A program made the position numbers and the translations under genes. The notes beneath the pieces are model-generated. The model did not search any database. It saw only the letters and a program-made list of their open reading frames with translations, and had not been told where the DNA came from. Shown here piece by piece: positions 38,421 through 46,855 of a stretch of DNA of 64,000 nt. This DNA comes from Pseudomonas putida (lineage in GTDB: Bacteria; Pseudomonadota; Gammaproteobacteria; Pseudomonadales; Pseudomonadaceae). Positions within the stretch are counted from its first letter, which is position 1. The number at the start of each line of letters is the position of its first letter. The stretch lies in NCBI RefSeq assembly GCF_030159595.1, contig NZ_BSKJ01000008.1, positions 1-64,000 on the forward strand, given 5' to 3'.

Positions 38421-38520
38421 AACGCGCACGCATGATACCCATCTGAATCGGTGGCGTCCATCGCCTTGATCTGTAGCTGTTTTTACCTGCCAAGTCACTC
38501 CGCTTGGGCGGCTAACCCGA

Positions 38521-39384
38521 TCAGAGTGCGATCAGTTCCGGCCTCAGTCCTTCCACGCGACGCACCGACGGCGGCAGGTAGCCGCCATCCCCCGTGATCT
38601 GGTGCAGCACCTTCTCGCGCAGGCCATGCAGTGCAACGCCCGTGCGCAAGCGTGGGTGCGGCAGGTCGATTTCGACCACCGACTTGATCCTGCCCGGGCG
38701 TGGCTCCAGCACCACGACCCGGTCAGCCAGGTAAGTGGCCTCTTCTGCATCGTGAGTGACCAGCAAGGTGGTAATGCCGGCCCGCTCGCGTATGGCCAGC
38801 AACTCGTCCTGCAGTTGCTGGCGGGTCAACGCATCCAGCGCGCCGAATGGTTCATCGAGCAGCAAGATCCGAGGGCTGGCAACCAAGCCGCGGGCAATGG
38901 CCACGCGCTGGGCCATACCGCCGGACAGCTGGTGCGGGTAGGCCGATTCGAAGCCCACCAGCCCCACCAGCTGCACGAATTCATGCACGCGCCGCGCACG
39001 CTCACCTTGGGTCAGCGGTTCGTTGACCAGGCCCAGGGCGATGTTCTGTTCCACGGTCAGCCAGGGGAACAGACGATGCTCCTGGAACACGATGCCGCGC
39101 TCTCCACCAATGCCGTTCACGCGCTGCCCGTCGACGCGGATGCTGCCGCTGTAGTCGGTGTCCAGGCCCACCAGCAAACGCAGCAAGGTGGACTTGCCGC
39201 AACCGGATGCACCGACAATGGCGATGAACTCGCCTTCGTTGATCGCCAGGTTGAAGTTGCGGATGGCCTCTAACGGTTGGCCGTCCACGGTGAACACTTT
39301 ACCGACCCCCTCGAAGCTGACCAGAGGCGGGGTGGTGTCGGGCTGGTTGGCCGCGTGCAGGTGTGAGGTGTTGAAGGCGTTCAT
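38521..39384 (-). CDS. atsC: Sulfate-ester ABC importer, ATP-binding protein AtsC
   Basis: 287 residues, ATG at 39384 with GGAG seven bases upstream. Walker A GASGCGKST 58-66, signature LSGGM 153-157, Walker B ILLLDE 173-178, all intact; the FQEHRLFPWLTV segment is that of the sulfonate/sulfate-ester importers. It overlaps the 3' end of the permease gene by four bases. The name rests on the neighbours, which match the ats genes of P. putida S-313 in type and order. Confidence 0.82.
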   Translation of the reverse strand: MNAFNTSHLHAANQPDTTPPLVSFEGVGKVFTVDGQPLEAIRNFNLAINEGEFIAIVGASGCGKSTLLRLLVGLDTDYSGSIRVDGQRVNGIGGERGIVFQEHRLFPWLTVEQNIALGLVNEPLTQGERARRVHEFVQLVGLVGFESAYPHQLSGGMAQRVAIARGLVASPRILLLDEPFGALDALTRQQLQDELLAIRERAGITTLLVTHDAEEATYLADRVVVLEPRPGRIKSVVEIDLPHPRLRTGVALHGLREKVLHQITGDGGYLPPSVRRVEGLRPELIAL

Positions 39385-40985
39385 GCGGTTCTCCAGCGCG
39401 TGGCGCGCGATTCGAGGCGTTGTCCAAGGGCTCCGAGCAGGGCGCCGACCAGGCCGATCAGAACCATGGCGGCCATTACCTGGTCCATGCGGAACAGTTG
39501 CTGGGCGCCGATCATCAGGCTGGCGATGCCACCGTCCGAAGGCATGAAGTATTCGGCGCCGATGGTGCCCAGCCAGGCGTAGATCAGTGACAGGCGCAGG
39601 CCGGCAAAGATTGCCGGGGCTGCGCCGGGCAGAACCAGCAGGCGCAGGCGTTGCCACAGGTTCAGGCGCAGGGTGCGGGCCGCTTCGCCCAGCTGTGGCG
39701 AGAGGCTGGCGATACCGCGTTGGGTAGCGATCAGCAGGGGAAAGAACGCGGCCAGGCCGACGAACACATGCTTGGCACCTTCCCCCAAGCCGAACCAGGC
39801 GGTGAGCAGCGGCACCCAGGCGAACAGCGCTACCTGCCGCAAGGCCGAAAGGCTGGGCCCGAAAAGGCGTTCTGCGTGGTTTGAAAGCCCCAGTAGCAAG
39901 CCGGTCAGCAGGCCGGCCCCGCCACCCAGCAGCAGGCCAGTGAGGGTGCGTTCCAGGCTCAGCAGCAAAGCCTGCGGCAACGAACCATCGGCCAGGCCGA
40001 CCAGCAGCGTGCGCAGCACCTCAAGTGGCGAGGTCAGGATATTCGCGTCAACCCAGCCAAAGCTGCTGCTGGTTTGCCACAGCGCCAGCAGTGCCAGTGG
40101 CAGAAGCAGGCTTTGCCAGCCGCGAGGAACCGGCCCGCGCTGTTGTTCACCCGTGGCCGGTTGTGGCCAGTACAGCAGGCGCTTTTCCAGGGCCGAGAAG
40201 CTGCGCTCCAGCACGGCACCGACCAGGCCGATCACCAGGATGCACAGCAGCACCAGGTCGAGCATGAACAGCTGCCGACCCCACACCATCAGGTAGCCGA
40301 TCCCTTCGCTGGAGGCCAGCAACTCGACCGCCAACAGCGAGGTCCAGCCGGTGGCCAGGGCCAGGCGCACGCCCGTGAGGAAGGCAGGCAGGGAAGCCGG
40401 CAGTAACAGGCGCAGGAACAGCAGGTGCCGGGGCAGGCGCAGCGCCGCTGCGGCCTCACGCAGTTTTGGCTGGGCATCGCGCACCCCGACCAGTGTGTGC
40501 AAGGTGACGGGGACCACCACGGCTTTTACCAGCACCACCAGCTTGAGCAGTTCGCCGATGCCGAAGAACAGCATGAACAACGGAATCCAGGCCAGGGTCG
40601 GGATCTGGGCCAGTGCCACGAAGGTTGGCAGCACCAGCGTCTGCGCCTGTCGCGAAGCGCCCAGCCACACCCCCAGCAGCAATCCGCTGCCGATGCCCAC
40701 CGCCAGCCCCCAGAACAACCGCTGCAAGCTTATCCACAGGTGCCCCCAAAGCTCGCCGGAGCCGAACTCCACCGCGCTCTGCCACACCAGCGCCGGCGCT
40801 GGCAGGATCTGCTCGCTCATCCAGTGCTGCCGGCTGGCCACTACCCACAGCAGCGCAATCGCCACAGGCAACAACCACGACAGAACCCGTTTTCCAGAGA
40901 AGACGCGGACCCTGTGGGAGCGGCCTTGCGCCGCGAATGGGCCGCGTAGCGGCCCCCCCCGATTCCCGCTCAGAACTCCATTCAT
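39381..40985 (-). CDS. atsB: Sulfate-ester ABC importer, tandem-fused permease AtsB
   Basis: 534 residues with two BPD_transp_1 permease domains in one chain (about 85-265 and 340-525), each with its own EAA loop (DAQPKLREAAAALRL; LSPQLGEAARTLRLN). Most relatives are single-domain homodimers. The first 30 codons are peculiar: they read through a REP element and an eight-base G run (C run at 40953-40960), so the N-terminus is not conserved protein sequence. ATG 40985 has GAGAGATGG upstream. The true start could lie further in. Confidence 0.8.
   Translation of the reverse strand: MNGVLSGNRGGPLRGPFAAQGRSHRVRVFSGKRVLSWLLPVAIALLWVVASRQHWMSEQILPAPALVWQSAVEFGSGELWGHLWISLQRLFWGLAVGIGSGLLLGVWLGASRQAQTLVLPTFVALAQIPTLAWIPLFMLFFGIGELLKLVVLVKAVVVPVTLHTLVGVRDAQPKLREAAAALRLPRHLLFLRLLLPASLPAFLTGVRLALATGWTSLLAVELLASSEGIGYLMVWGRQLFMLDLVLLCILVIGLVGAVLERSFSALEKRLLYWPQPATGEQQRGPVPRGWQSLLLPLALLALWQTSSSFGWVDANILTSPLEVLRTLLVGLADGSLPQALLLSLERTLTGLLLGGGAGLLTGLLLGLSNHAERLFGPSLSALRQVALFAWVPLLTAWFGLGEGAKHVFVGLAAFFPLLIATQRGIASLSPQLGEAARTLRLNLWQRLRLLVLPGAAPAIFAGLRLSLIYAWLGTIGAEYFMPSDGGIASLMIGAQQLFRMDQVMAAMVLIGLVGALLGALGQRLESRATRWRTA
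40916..40960. repeat. REP element and C8 homopolymer inside the atsB start
   Basis: The plus strand reads cctgtgggagcggccttgcg and continues with a second palindrome ggccgcgtagcggcc, then eight consecutive C (40953-40960). This is the intergenic REP type of the genome, here forming codons 8-25 of atsB. Confidence 0.7.
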
Positions 40986-41004
40986 CGGCCATCTCTCGAA
41001 GCGT

Positions 41005-41065
41005 TGTTAGATTATTCACTTATGGAATTAAAAATTCACAAAAGCATATTTCAAGAGATAAGAGC
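41005..41065. promoter_or_regulatory. AT-rich divergent promoter region atsB/atsR
   Basis: The 297-base gap between atsBC and atsRK has a strongly AT-rich core (ttattcacttatggaatta) that resembles the core before sftP at 44380-44400. Probably the binding region for the sulfur regulator(s); no precise boxes assigned. The rest of the gap shows nothing recognisable. Confidence 0.4.
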
Positions 41066-41282
41066 ATGCGTCCTCTGCATACGGAAGCCCCTCGCCGTTG
41101 CGTTTTCCTCATATTTTCCATGCGCTTTCCGCAAGCCCCTCGCAGGCCCGCATGCCGCCTGATTTATGCCTTCCAGTTACTGAAGAATGAAGTTTTGATC
41201 TTTGTAGGTTCTAACCAGACCTGACTAGCTTCTGGCCAAAGCGCCGGCCATCGCCGGTGGCAGCCTGCCAAGGAGCCTTGCC

Positions 41283-42320
41283 ATGAAAACCCCGTTGCGC
41301 CACCTCGTTACCGCCCTTGGGCTGGCTTTCACCCTCGGCGCCCAGGCGGCCGAGCCAGCCAAGCCTGAGAGCATTCGTATCGCCGTGCCCGACCTCAGTG
41401 CCGGCAGCAAGCCCAGCGCGGGCGGCGTTGTCGATGTGCTGCGTGACCAGCAGCTGCTTGAGAAGGCATTTGCCAAGGACGGCATCCGCATCGAGTGGCA
41501 CTTCTTCAAGGGGGCCGGCCCTGTGGTCAACGAGGCGTTGGCCAACGGCCAGGCCGACTTCGCCTACCTGGGTGACCTGGCCGCGATCGTCGGCAAGGCC
41601 AATGGCCTGGACACCCGCGTGCTGTCGGCGGGGGTGCGAGGGGTAAAGAGCTACCTGGGCGTGGTGCCCGGCTCTGGCATCAAGACCCTGCATGACCTCA
41701 AGGGCAAGCGCGTGGCGGTGTTCCGCGGCACCGCCAACCAGCTGTCGTTCGCCAGCGCGCTCGCCAGCCAGGGGCTGACCGAACGCGAACTGAAGGTGAT
41801 CAATCTCGACTTCAACGCTGCCAACGCCGCGCTGGCCGCCAAGCAGATCGACGCCACCTGGGGCCTGTCCAACCTGTTGTCGCTGCGTGAGCGCGGGCTG
41901 GTCGAGTTGCCGGTCAACTCGCGGGACCTTGAAGGCGCCGGCAGCACCCAGGCGGTGCTGTTGGGCACGGGCGACTTCATCCGCAAGTACCCCGAGCTGG
42001 TCCAGCGCCTGGTCAACGCCCAGGAGCAGGCCAGTACCTGGCTGCGTGATGAGCACAACCGCGAGGCGTATGTCGACCTGGTGGCCAACAACGCCAACTG
42101 GCCGCGCAGCATCCTCAGCGATGACCTGGCCAAGGAAGACCTCGCCCACTACTTCGACCCACGCCTGGACGCCGAATTCGTCGGCCAGTTGCAGCAGGGC
42201 GTCGACCTGGCTGCCAAGGAGCGGCTGATCCGCCGTGGCTTCCAGGTCGCCGACTGGATCGAACCCCGTTTCCTCGATGCCGCCCTGCAACAGGAACAGG
42301 CCGTGCAGGCCGCCCGCTGA
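41283..42320 (+). CDS. atsR: Sulfate-ester ABC importer, periplasmic binding protein AtsR
   Basis: 345 residues; signal peptide MKTPLRHLVTALGLAFTLGAQA, mature start AEPAKPESIRIAVPDLS. SsuA-like fold with VVNEALANGQADFAYLGDLAAIVGKANG. AAGGAG lies seven bases before the ATG. It is divergent from atsBC and followed at 39 bases by atsK, the order known from P. putida S-313. Confidence 0.85.
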   Translation: MKTPLRHLVTALGLAFTLGAQAAEPAKPESIRIAVPDLSAGSKPSAGGVVDVLRDQQLLEKAFAKDGIRIEWHFFKGAGPVVNEALANGQADFAYLGDLAAIVGKANGLDTRVLSAGVRGVKSYLGVVPGSGIKTLHDLKGKRVAVFRGTANQLSFASALASQGLTERELKVINLDFNAANAALAAKQIDATWGLSNLLSLRERGLVELPVNSRDLEGAGSTQAVLLGTGDFIRKYPELVQRLVNAQEQASTWLRDEHNREAYVDLVANNANWPRSILSDDLAKEDLAHYFDPRLDAEFVGQLQQGVDLAAKERLIRRGFQVADWIEPRFLDAALQQEQAVQAAR

Positions 42321-42359
42321 ACCTTTGAAAACCCGACAATGACCGCAAGGACCACGACC

Positions 42360-43265
42360 ATGAGCAATGCCGCCCTGGCCACCGCGCCACAAACCCTCGA
42401 ACTCGACATTCACCTGGTAGCCGGCCGTATCGGCGCCGAAATCCGCGGGGTAAAACTGTCCGCCGACCTCGACGCAGCCACAATCGAGGCCATCCAGGCT
42501 GCACTGGTACAGCACAAAGTGATCTTCTTCCGCGACCAGGCCCACCTGGATGACCAGAGCCAGGAAGGTTTTGCCAAATTACTCGGCGAGCCGGTCGCCC
42601 ACCCAACCGTGCCGGTGGTGGACGGCACCAGCTACTTGCTGCAACTCGATGGCGCCGAAGGCCAACGGGCCAATTCCTGGCACACCGACGTGACCTTCGT
42701 CGACGCCTACCCCAAGGCTTCGATCCTGCGCAGCGTGGTCGCGCCGGCCTCGGGTGGCGACACTGTGTGGGCCAACACGGCTGCGGCTTATCAGGAATTA
42801 CCCGAGCCACTGCGCGAGCTGGCCGACAAGCTGTGGGCAGTGCACAGCAACGAATACGACTACGCCAGCATCAAGCCCGATGTGGACCCGGCCAAGCTGG
42901 AGCGTTACCGCAAGGTGTTCACCTCGACTGTTTACGAGACTGAGCACCCGGTGGTGCGTGTGCACCCGATCAGTGGCGAGCGGGCACTGCAACTGGGGCA
43001 TTTCGTGAAGCGCATCAAGGGTTATTCGCTGGCGGATTCGCAGCACCTGTTCGCTGTGCTGCAAGGGCATGTGACGCGCCTGGAAAACACCGTGCGCTGG
43101 CGCTGGCAGGCGGGGGATGTGGCGATCTGGGATAACCGGGCGACGCAGCATTATGCGGTGGATGATTACGGGACCCAGCCACGAGTAGTGCGCCGGGTGA
43201 CGTTGGCGGGTGAAGTGCCGGTCGGGGTGGATGGGCAGTTGAGCCGGACTACGCGTAAAGGCTGA
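42360..43265 (+). CDS. atsK: Alkylsulfatase AtsK, Fe(II)/2-oxoglutarate dioxygenase
   Basis: 301 residues, as in P. putida S-313 AtsK. Iron ligands H108 and D110 (NSWHTDVTF) are at the AtsK numbers, the third histidine is in NRATQHYAVDDYG (H264), and the 2-oxoglutarate arginines lie in PRVVRRVTL. AtsK oxidises medium-chain alkyl sulfate esters, releasing sulfate and the aldehyde while decarboxylating 2-oxoglutarate. ATG 42360 (MSNAALATAP) is the S-313 start. Cytoplasmic; cotranscribed with atsR. Confidence 0.93.
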   Translation: MSNAALATAPQTLELDIHLVAGRIGAEIRGVKLSADLDAATIEAIQAALVQHKVIFFRDQAHLDDQSQEGFAKLLGEPVAHPTVPVVDGTSYLLQLDGAEGQRANSWHTDVTFVDAYPKASILRSVVAPASGGDTVWANTAAAYQELPEPLRELADKLWAVHSNEYDYASIKPDVDPAKLERYRKVFTSTVYETEHPVVRVHPISGERALQLGHFVKRIKGYSLADSQHLFAVLQGHVTRLENTVRWRWQAGDVAIWDNRATQHYAVDDYGTQPRVVRRVTLAGEVPVGVDGQLSRTTRKG

Positions 43266-43273
43266 TATCGCCG

Positions 43274-43293
43274 GGGCCGCTTTGCGGCCCTTT
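43274..43293 (+). terminator. Terminator after atsK
   Basis: GGGCCGC-ttt-GCGGCCC followed by TTT, nine bases after the atsK stop. Confidence 0.75.
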
Positions 43294-43374
43294 CGCCGGC
43301 AAGCCAACTCCCACAGGTTCAGTGCAAGGCCCAAGGCAGCGGCGCTCTTGTGGGCGCTGGCTTGCCGGCGATTC
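43294..43374. repeat. Inverted pair of REP elements
   Basis: cgccggcaagccaactcccac (left, from 43294) faces gtgggcgctggcttgccggcg (right, to 43370), nearly complementary. Lies between convergent atsK and the LysR gene. Confidence 0.75.
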
Positions 43375-43394
43375 GGGGGCAAAGCCCCCGCCAG

Positions 43395-44309
43395 TTATAC
43401 CTCGGTATCACAGGCAATCAACTGCCTGACCAGCCCCTGAGCCAACGGCGACAAGCCATACCCCACCCGGCTCACCACCCCATAGCGGGTATGGCACGCC
43501 TCTTCCTGCTCGGGCGTCAGGTCTGCCAGCTTCAACTTCACCAGCCCGCCCTCGCGTTGATACGGGCGCAAGTTGGCATTGCAGGCAATGCCGATGGTGT
43601 TCGAGTGCATCACCACATTCAGCAGCGCATACCCGTGCTCGCACTCCACTGAGGGCAGGAAGTCCTGCCGCCCGCTGAGGTCGCTGAGGATCTTGCGGAT
43701 GTTCGGTGGGCGGAAGGTGGTGGCCATCGGGTAGTCGAACAGGTCTCGCGCCTGCACGGTCTCCTGCTCGGTCAGCGGGTGCCCGGCGCGGCAGCAGAAA
43801 TGCCAGCGCTGCGGCGTCAGCTTGTGCACCTGGTAGTCCGGGTCGGACTCGAACTGGCGGGTGTCGGCAACAAAGAACTCGATCTCTTCGGCCACCAGCT
43901 TGCGGTTCAGCGCCTGCCAGTTATCCACCTGGAAGCAGGTCCGCGCCGCGGGGTACTCGGCAACGAAGCGTGCCACCGCGCGCGGCACCAACCCCCCGGC
44001 TGGCGCAGGGCCGGAACCGAAGCGCACCAGCCCGGTGGTGGCCCCGTTGAACTGGTGAATTTCATTGACCAGGTTGTGCGCCCCATGCACCAGGCGCCGC
44101 GAATGCTCCAGTACCAGCAAGCCCTGGCGGGTGGGCGCCAGTTCCTTGCTGGCGCGGTCCACCAGGCGGCAGCCGATGTTGTGCTCCAGGGTCTGGATGC
44201 TGCGGCTGAAGGCCGATTGAGACAGGTTCACCGCCGCCGCAGCGGCCACGAAACTGCGGTGCTCGACAAGGGCGATGTAGTGGCGCAGCTGACGCAGATC
44301 GATATGCAT
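43395..44309 (-). CDS. sftR: LysR-family regulator, SftR-like
   Basis: 304 residues. N-terminal HTH (LRQLRHYIALVEHRSFVAAA, LSQSAFSRSIQTLEHNIG) and a LysR effector domain. Divergent from a TonB receptor and arylsulfotransferase pair, next to atsRK. In P. putida S-313 SftR is a LysR activator of sulfate-ester genes; the symbol is given by context and is provisional. The shared 192-base gap before sftP is the likely target. Confidence 0.8.
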   Translation of the reverse strand: MHIDLRQLRHYIALVEHRSFVAAAAAVNLSQSAFSRSIQTLEHNIGCRLVDRASKELAPTRQGLLVLEHSRRLVHGAHNLVNEIHQFNGATTGLVRFGSGPAPAGGLVPRAVARFVAEYPAARTCFQVDNWQALNRKLVAEEIEFFVADTRQFESDPDYQVHKLTPQRWHFCCRAGHPLTEQETVQARDLFDYPMATTFRPPNIRKILSDLSGRQDFLPSVECEHGYALLNVVMHSNTIGIACNANLRPYQREGGLVKLKLADLTPEQEEACHTRYGVVSRVGYGLSPLAQGLVRQLIACDTEV

Positions 44310-44359
44310 TTTCTACATTAAAACCTTCGGTCAAATGCAATTGCTGACAAGGGTGAGTC

Positions 44360-44430
44360 CCCTTATAAAGGGAGTTACTTATTCCACTAAATATGAATTA
44401 CAAATATTTATATCACTTAAAAGGATATAA
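44360..44430. promoter_or_regulatory. sftR/sftP divergent regulatory region
   Basis: Contains a small palindrome CCCTT-ata-AAGGG (44360-44372) and a long AT-rich tract (attccactaaatatgaatta, then atatttatatcac). Expected to bind the LysR protein and sulfur-starvation regulators; assignment is by position and similarity to the atsR upstream core. Confidence 0.4.
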
Positions 44431-44501
44431 GCCCGACTGACCGCGATTCGGTTCCGCCAACGGAAATGCTCGCCAGGGCCCATGCCTCAAGGAGCATTTG
44501 C

Positions 44502-46838
44502 ATGTCCGGACTTTCCCGTTGGCCTGCGCGCGCGTCGCGTTTCACCTTGCAACCCTTGGCCGCCGGCGTACTGCTGGCGGCGTCCTCTGGCAGCTTCGCC
44601 GAAGAGCCGGTCAGCGCCACCCCGGCGGTGGAACAGGAGGCCAAGCTCGGCACCGTCACGGTCAATGCCCGCCGCCGCGAAGAAACCGCGCAAAGCGTGC
44701 CGACGCCGATCAGCGTGCTCGACAGTGAGACCCTGGAAACCCAGCGCATCTACCGCGTGCAGGATCTGCAACAGCTGGTGCCCAGCACCAACGTCGCCTA
44801 TGTACATGCCCGCCAGTCGAGCATCTCGATCCGTGGCCTGGGCAACAACCCGGCCAGCGATGGCCTGGAGGGCAGCGTCGGCATCTACCTGGACAACGTC
44901 TACCTCGGTCGCCCCGGCATGGCGGTGTTCGACCTGCTGGACGTGGAGCAACTGGAAGTGCTGCGCGGCCCGCAAGGCACGCTGTTCGGCAAGAACACCA
45001 CGGCCGGCGTGCTCAACATCACCACGCGCAAGCCCACCTTCCACCGCGAGGGCAGCATCCAGCAGTCGATTGGCGAAGACGGTTACCTGCAGACGCAGGG
45101 CAGCTTCTCGGGGCCGATCAGCGAGACCCTGGCTGGGCGCATCAGTGCCTATCGCACCGAAGACGATGGCTATGTGAAGAACATCCACAACGGCGACGAC
45201 CTCAACGGCGGCAAGCGCCAGGGCTTTCGTACCCAGTTGCTGTTCAAGCCCAGCGAAACCTTCAACCTGCGCTGGATCGGCGAATACAACGAAGAAGATT
45301 CGAACAACGGCATCCTCAGCCTGTACAGCACCGGCCCGACCATCAATGGCGTCAACCGCTACGAAAACCTGGCCGCCCAGGCGGGGGCGACGCTGGTGTC
45401 GGGCAAGGACCGCAAGGTCAATTTCGACGCCGACCAGCAGGTGACGGTGTTCCAGGGCGGCACCTCGGTCGAGGCCAACTGGACCCTGCCTAACGACTTC
45501 ACCCTGACCTCGATCACTGCCTACCGCTGGTGGGACTTCACCCCGCGCAACGACGATGGCCTGAACGTGCCGGTGTTCTACAGCGCCGGGGTTTCGGTAC
45601 GCGACAAGCAGTACTCCCAGGAAATCCGCCTGGCTTCGCCTACGGGTGGCGCCTTCGACTATGTGCTGGGTGCCTATTACTTCAAGCAGGACCTGGACAA
45701 CAAATCCTTCACTTACTACGGGCCGCAGGCGGATGTCTGGAACCTCACACCGGCCGGGGCGCTGAACAACGTCAACACCCTTGGTGATGGGCACATCGAC
45801 ACCGACAGCTACGCGCTGTTCGCCCAGGGCACCTGGCATGTCACCGACCGCCTGGATTTCACGGCTGGCATTCGAGGTACCTATGAAGAAAAGAGCGCCT
45901 GGGTAACCCGCGATGCGCCAACTGGTGGCGCGGCTGTAACCGGTGCCGCCGCCGCCGCGCGCCAGGCCCGGATAGGTGCCTACGATTCGGGCGACCTCAA
46001 CCAGTACAGCTTCAGCCCTTCCGGTCTGTTGGGCCTGAGCTACCGCTTCAACGAGCAGTTGCTGGGCTACGCCACCCTGACCCACGGCGAGAAGTCGGGC
46101 GGCGTCAACCTTACCGTCGGTGCTGCGCCACGGCTGGGTACCGACTCGCTGCTGGTCGGTACCGAGCGGGTCAACAATGCCGAGCTGGGCTTGAAAAGCA
46201 CCCTGTTCGACGGTCGCCTGCAACTCAACAGCAACCTGTTCTGGGCCGAAGTACATGGCTACCAGGCCAACGTCTATGACCAGATCAACCGCGTGCAGTA
46301 CCTGGCCAACGCCGGCCGCGTGCGGTCGCGCGGGCTGGAGTTCGAGGCCACGGCGCTGCCGATCCGCGGCCTCACCGTCAACTTTAACGGCTCGTGGAAT
46401 GATGTGCGCTACACCGAATACAAAGACGCGCCATGCCCGCCGGAGGTGAGCCTGGCCAATGCCACCGCCACTTGCGACCTGTCCGGCCACCAGGTGGTTG
46501 GCGCTTCCAAGTACATCGCCAACCTCAACACCCAGTACAAGTGGCAGGCCACCGAGCATGTCGAGCCTTACGTCACTGCCAGCTACGCCTTCCGCTCCAA
46601 GGCGGTGGGCACCATCGACGACTCCGATTTCGGCCAGATCCCCAGCTATGCGCTGGTCAACCTTTCCGCCGGTGTGCGCCTGGACCAGGGCGACGGCGTG
46701 GTCGACCTCTCGCTGTGGGTGAAAAACGCCGGTGACAAGACCTACTTCACCAGCCTGTGGAACTCCGCCAACGGTGGCTATGCCGGTGTTCTCGGCACCC
46801 CGCGCACCTTCGGCGCAACTGCCCGTTACGACTTCTGA
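44502..46838 (+). CDS. sftP: TonB-dependent outer-membrane receptor, SftP-like
   Basis: 778 residues from ATG 44502 with AAGGAG upstream. Signal peptide through SSGSFA (about residue 33), a TonB-box-like GTVTVNARR stretch, the plug domain (SISIRGLGNNPA, VEQLEVLRGPQGTLFGKNTTAG) and a beta-barrel ending in ATARYDF with the terminal aromatic. It would take large or scarce sulfate esters across the outer membrane. The neighbours (SftR-like regulator, arylsulfotransferase) give the function; the sequence alone would say only 'TonB receptor'. Confidence 0.85.
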   Translation: MSGLSRWPARASRFTLQPLAAGVLLAASSGSFAEEPVSATPAVEQEAKLGTVTVNARRREETAQSVPTPISVLDSETLETQRIYRVQDLQQLVPSTNVAYVHARQSSISIRGLGNNPASDGLEGSVGIYLDNVYLGRPGMAVFDLLDVEQLEVLRGPQGTLFGKNTTAGVLNITTRKPTFHREGSIQQSIGEDGYLQTQGSFSGPISETLAGRISAYRTEDDGYVKNIHNGDDLNGGKRQGFRTQLLFKPSETFNLRWIGEYNEEDSNNGILSLYSTGPTINGVNRYENLAAQAGATLVSGKDRKVNFDADQQVTVFQGGTSVEANWTLPNDFTLTSITAYRWWDFTPRNDDGLNVPVFYSAGVSVRDKQYSQEIRLASPTGGAFDYVLGAYYFKQDLDNKSFTYYGPQADVWNLTPAGALNNVNTLGDGHIDTDSYALFAQGTWHVTDRLDFTAGIRGTYEEKSAWVTRDAPTGGAAVTGAAAAARQARIGAYDSGDLNQYSFSPSGLLGLSYRFNEQLLGYATLTHGEKSGGVNLTVGAAPRLGTDSLLVGTERVNNAELGLKSTLFDGRLQLNSNLFWAEVHGYQANVYDQINRVQYLANAGRVRSRGLEFEATALPIRGLTVNFNGSWNDVRYTEYKDAPCPPEVSLANATATCDLSGHQVVGASKYIANLNTQYKWQATEHVEPYVTASYAFRSKAVGTIDDSDFGQIPSYALVNLSAGVRLDQGDGVVDLSLWVKNAGDKTYFTSLWNSANGGYAGVLGTPRTFGATARYDF

Positions 46839-46855
46839 GCACAAGGAGCTTTGCC

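Noticed and set aside
41066..41224. 52-codon frame upstream of atsR as a possible leader peptide or oscA-like gene
   Set aside because: No good ribosome-binding site, no resemblance to OscA that I can see, and no attenuator hairpin follows.
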